Source of the DNA: JALCLA01 sp965653565
GTDB taxonomy: Bacteria > Pseudomonadota > Gammaproteobacteria > Xanthomonadales > Xanthomonadaceae
Direction of reading: 5' to 3'
Length of the DNA: 64,000 bases
Assembly (NCBI GenBank): GCA_965653565.1
Contig: CBFHAI010000009.1
Span: 54,083-118,082 of the forward strand
Under the pieces are notes generated by a model. That model was not told the origin of the DNA. It did not search any database and worked only from the letters and a program-made list of their open reading frames with translations. Shown here piece after piece: positions 63,726 to 64,000 of the stretch. Positions within the stretch are counted from its first letter, which is position 1. Every line of letters starts with the position of its first letter. Both the position numbers and the translations under genes were made by a program.

Positions 63726-64000
63726 GCGGGCCGGGCGTGGAAAGCGGTGCGCGATCTTAAACGGTCCGCTGCACGGACAGACTCATATTAGGGGGGCCTC
63801 GTGCGTCGCCCCCTAACCAAGCCTCGACGGCGCCGAGCAGCCGATTGCGATACGCCTGGCGCGTCTAGCGGCATGGCAGCTCCATCACGCGCACCACCGG
63901 CGTGCTGAGCGGGGGCGCGCGAAAATTCGCGGCCCCGCATCGGATCAAAGCCCATGGCAACAGCGTCTAAGCCCCCACCACCGATCACACCCCGCCCCCA
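63726..64000. other. Right-edge region without a supported gene
   Basis: No convincing coding frame is seen; a short minus frame (WALIRCGAANFRAPPL then VVRVMELPCR) is protein-like but only about 33 codons between stops and could be a fragment. TTAGGGGG (63788-63795) and CCCCCTAA (63809-63816) form a perfect eight-base inverted repeat. Confidence 0.3.

Overview
The window comes from a GC-rich gammaproteobacterial chromosome, most likely Lysobacterales (Xanthomonadales), close to Rhodanobacteraceae such as Dokdonella. The basis is the core-gene repertoire (a complete atp operon, rplM-rpsI, glmU, glmS, coq7, queD), Xanthomonad-style intergenic repeats of the GGGAATCGGGA type, and many exported proteins ending in an F-x-D-G-F-E tail. 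The genus is inference; no 16S rRNA gene is present.

Bases 1-7870 form an accessory island with visibly lower GC. Three co-oriented minus-strand genes can be read: a PD-(D/E)XK nuclease (6072-7637), a 1649-residue protein fusing a NERD nuclease-like domain, two kinase-like domains and an Upf1-like SF1 helicase (913-5862), and an ATGA-coupled winged-helix protein that runs off the left edge (1-916). The architecture recalls anti-phage kinase-helicase systems such as Mokosh but does not match one I can name, so it is the best candidate for an undescribed system here. The island ends near 7865 at a scar where a minus-strand gene fragment abuts the 3' part of a SnoaL/NTF2-like gene. An SDR gene, an NmrA-like gene and a divergent LysR gene follow.

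Bases 11-16.3 kb hold two large exported proteins (CSLREA/beta-helix and LamG), then gene fragments, a possible integron attC-like site and a small orphan gene. Bases 16.4-26.6 kb are core genome: two tRNAs, rpsI-rplM, glcF-like and coq7, dsbC, a metallothionein, a PQQ-type sugar dehydrogenase, an MliC-like lipoprotein, a DUF819 transporter, queD and a phasin with a PhaR-like site. Bases 26.8-29.7 kb carry a MAPEG/STAS/FHA/cNMP-FHA cluster.

Bases 29.8-39.3 kb contain glmU and the atp operon (atpIBEFHAGDC, minus strand). The operon is interrupted by a small lipoprotein gene between atpG and atpD and is decorated with large GGGAATCGGGA hairpins. Bases 39.3-50.2 kb encode an esterase, an NtrY-like kinase, an NtrX-like sigma54 regulator and a MacAB-like exporter. 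An exported S74-chaperone protein and a small DGFE-tail protein sit in the opposite orientation between kinase and regulator. glmS diverges from the exporter.

The right end (52.3-64 kb) has a small membrane protein, a decayed gene, an ArsR/SRPBCC pair with a perfect palindrome over the arsR start, a 1301-residue exported protein with five cadherin/tandem-95-type repeats, a beta-helix protein, a globin gene coupled to a CadC/ToxR-like membrane regulator, and an ALG10-like multi-pass membrane protein. Five gene products in the window share the C-terminal DGFE-type tail, which may mark a common export or anchoring route.
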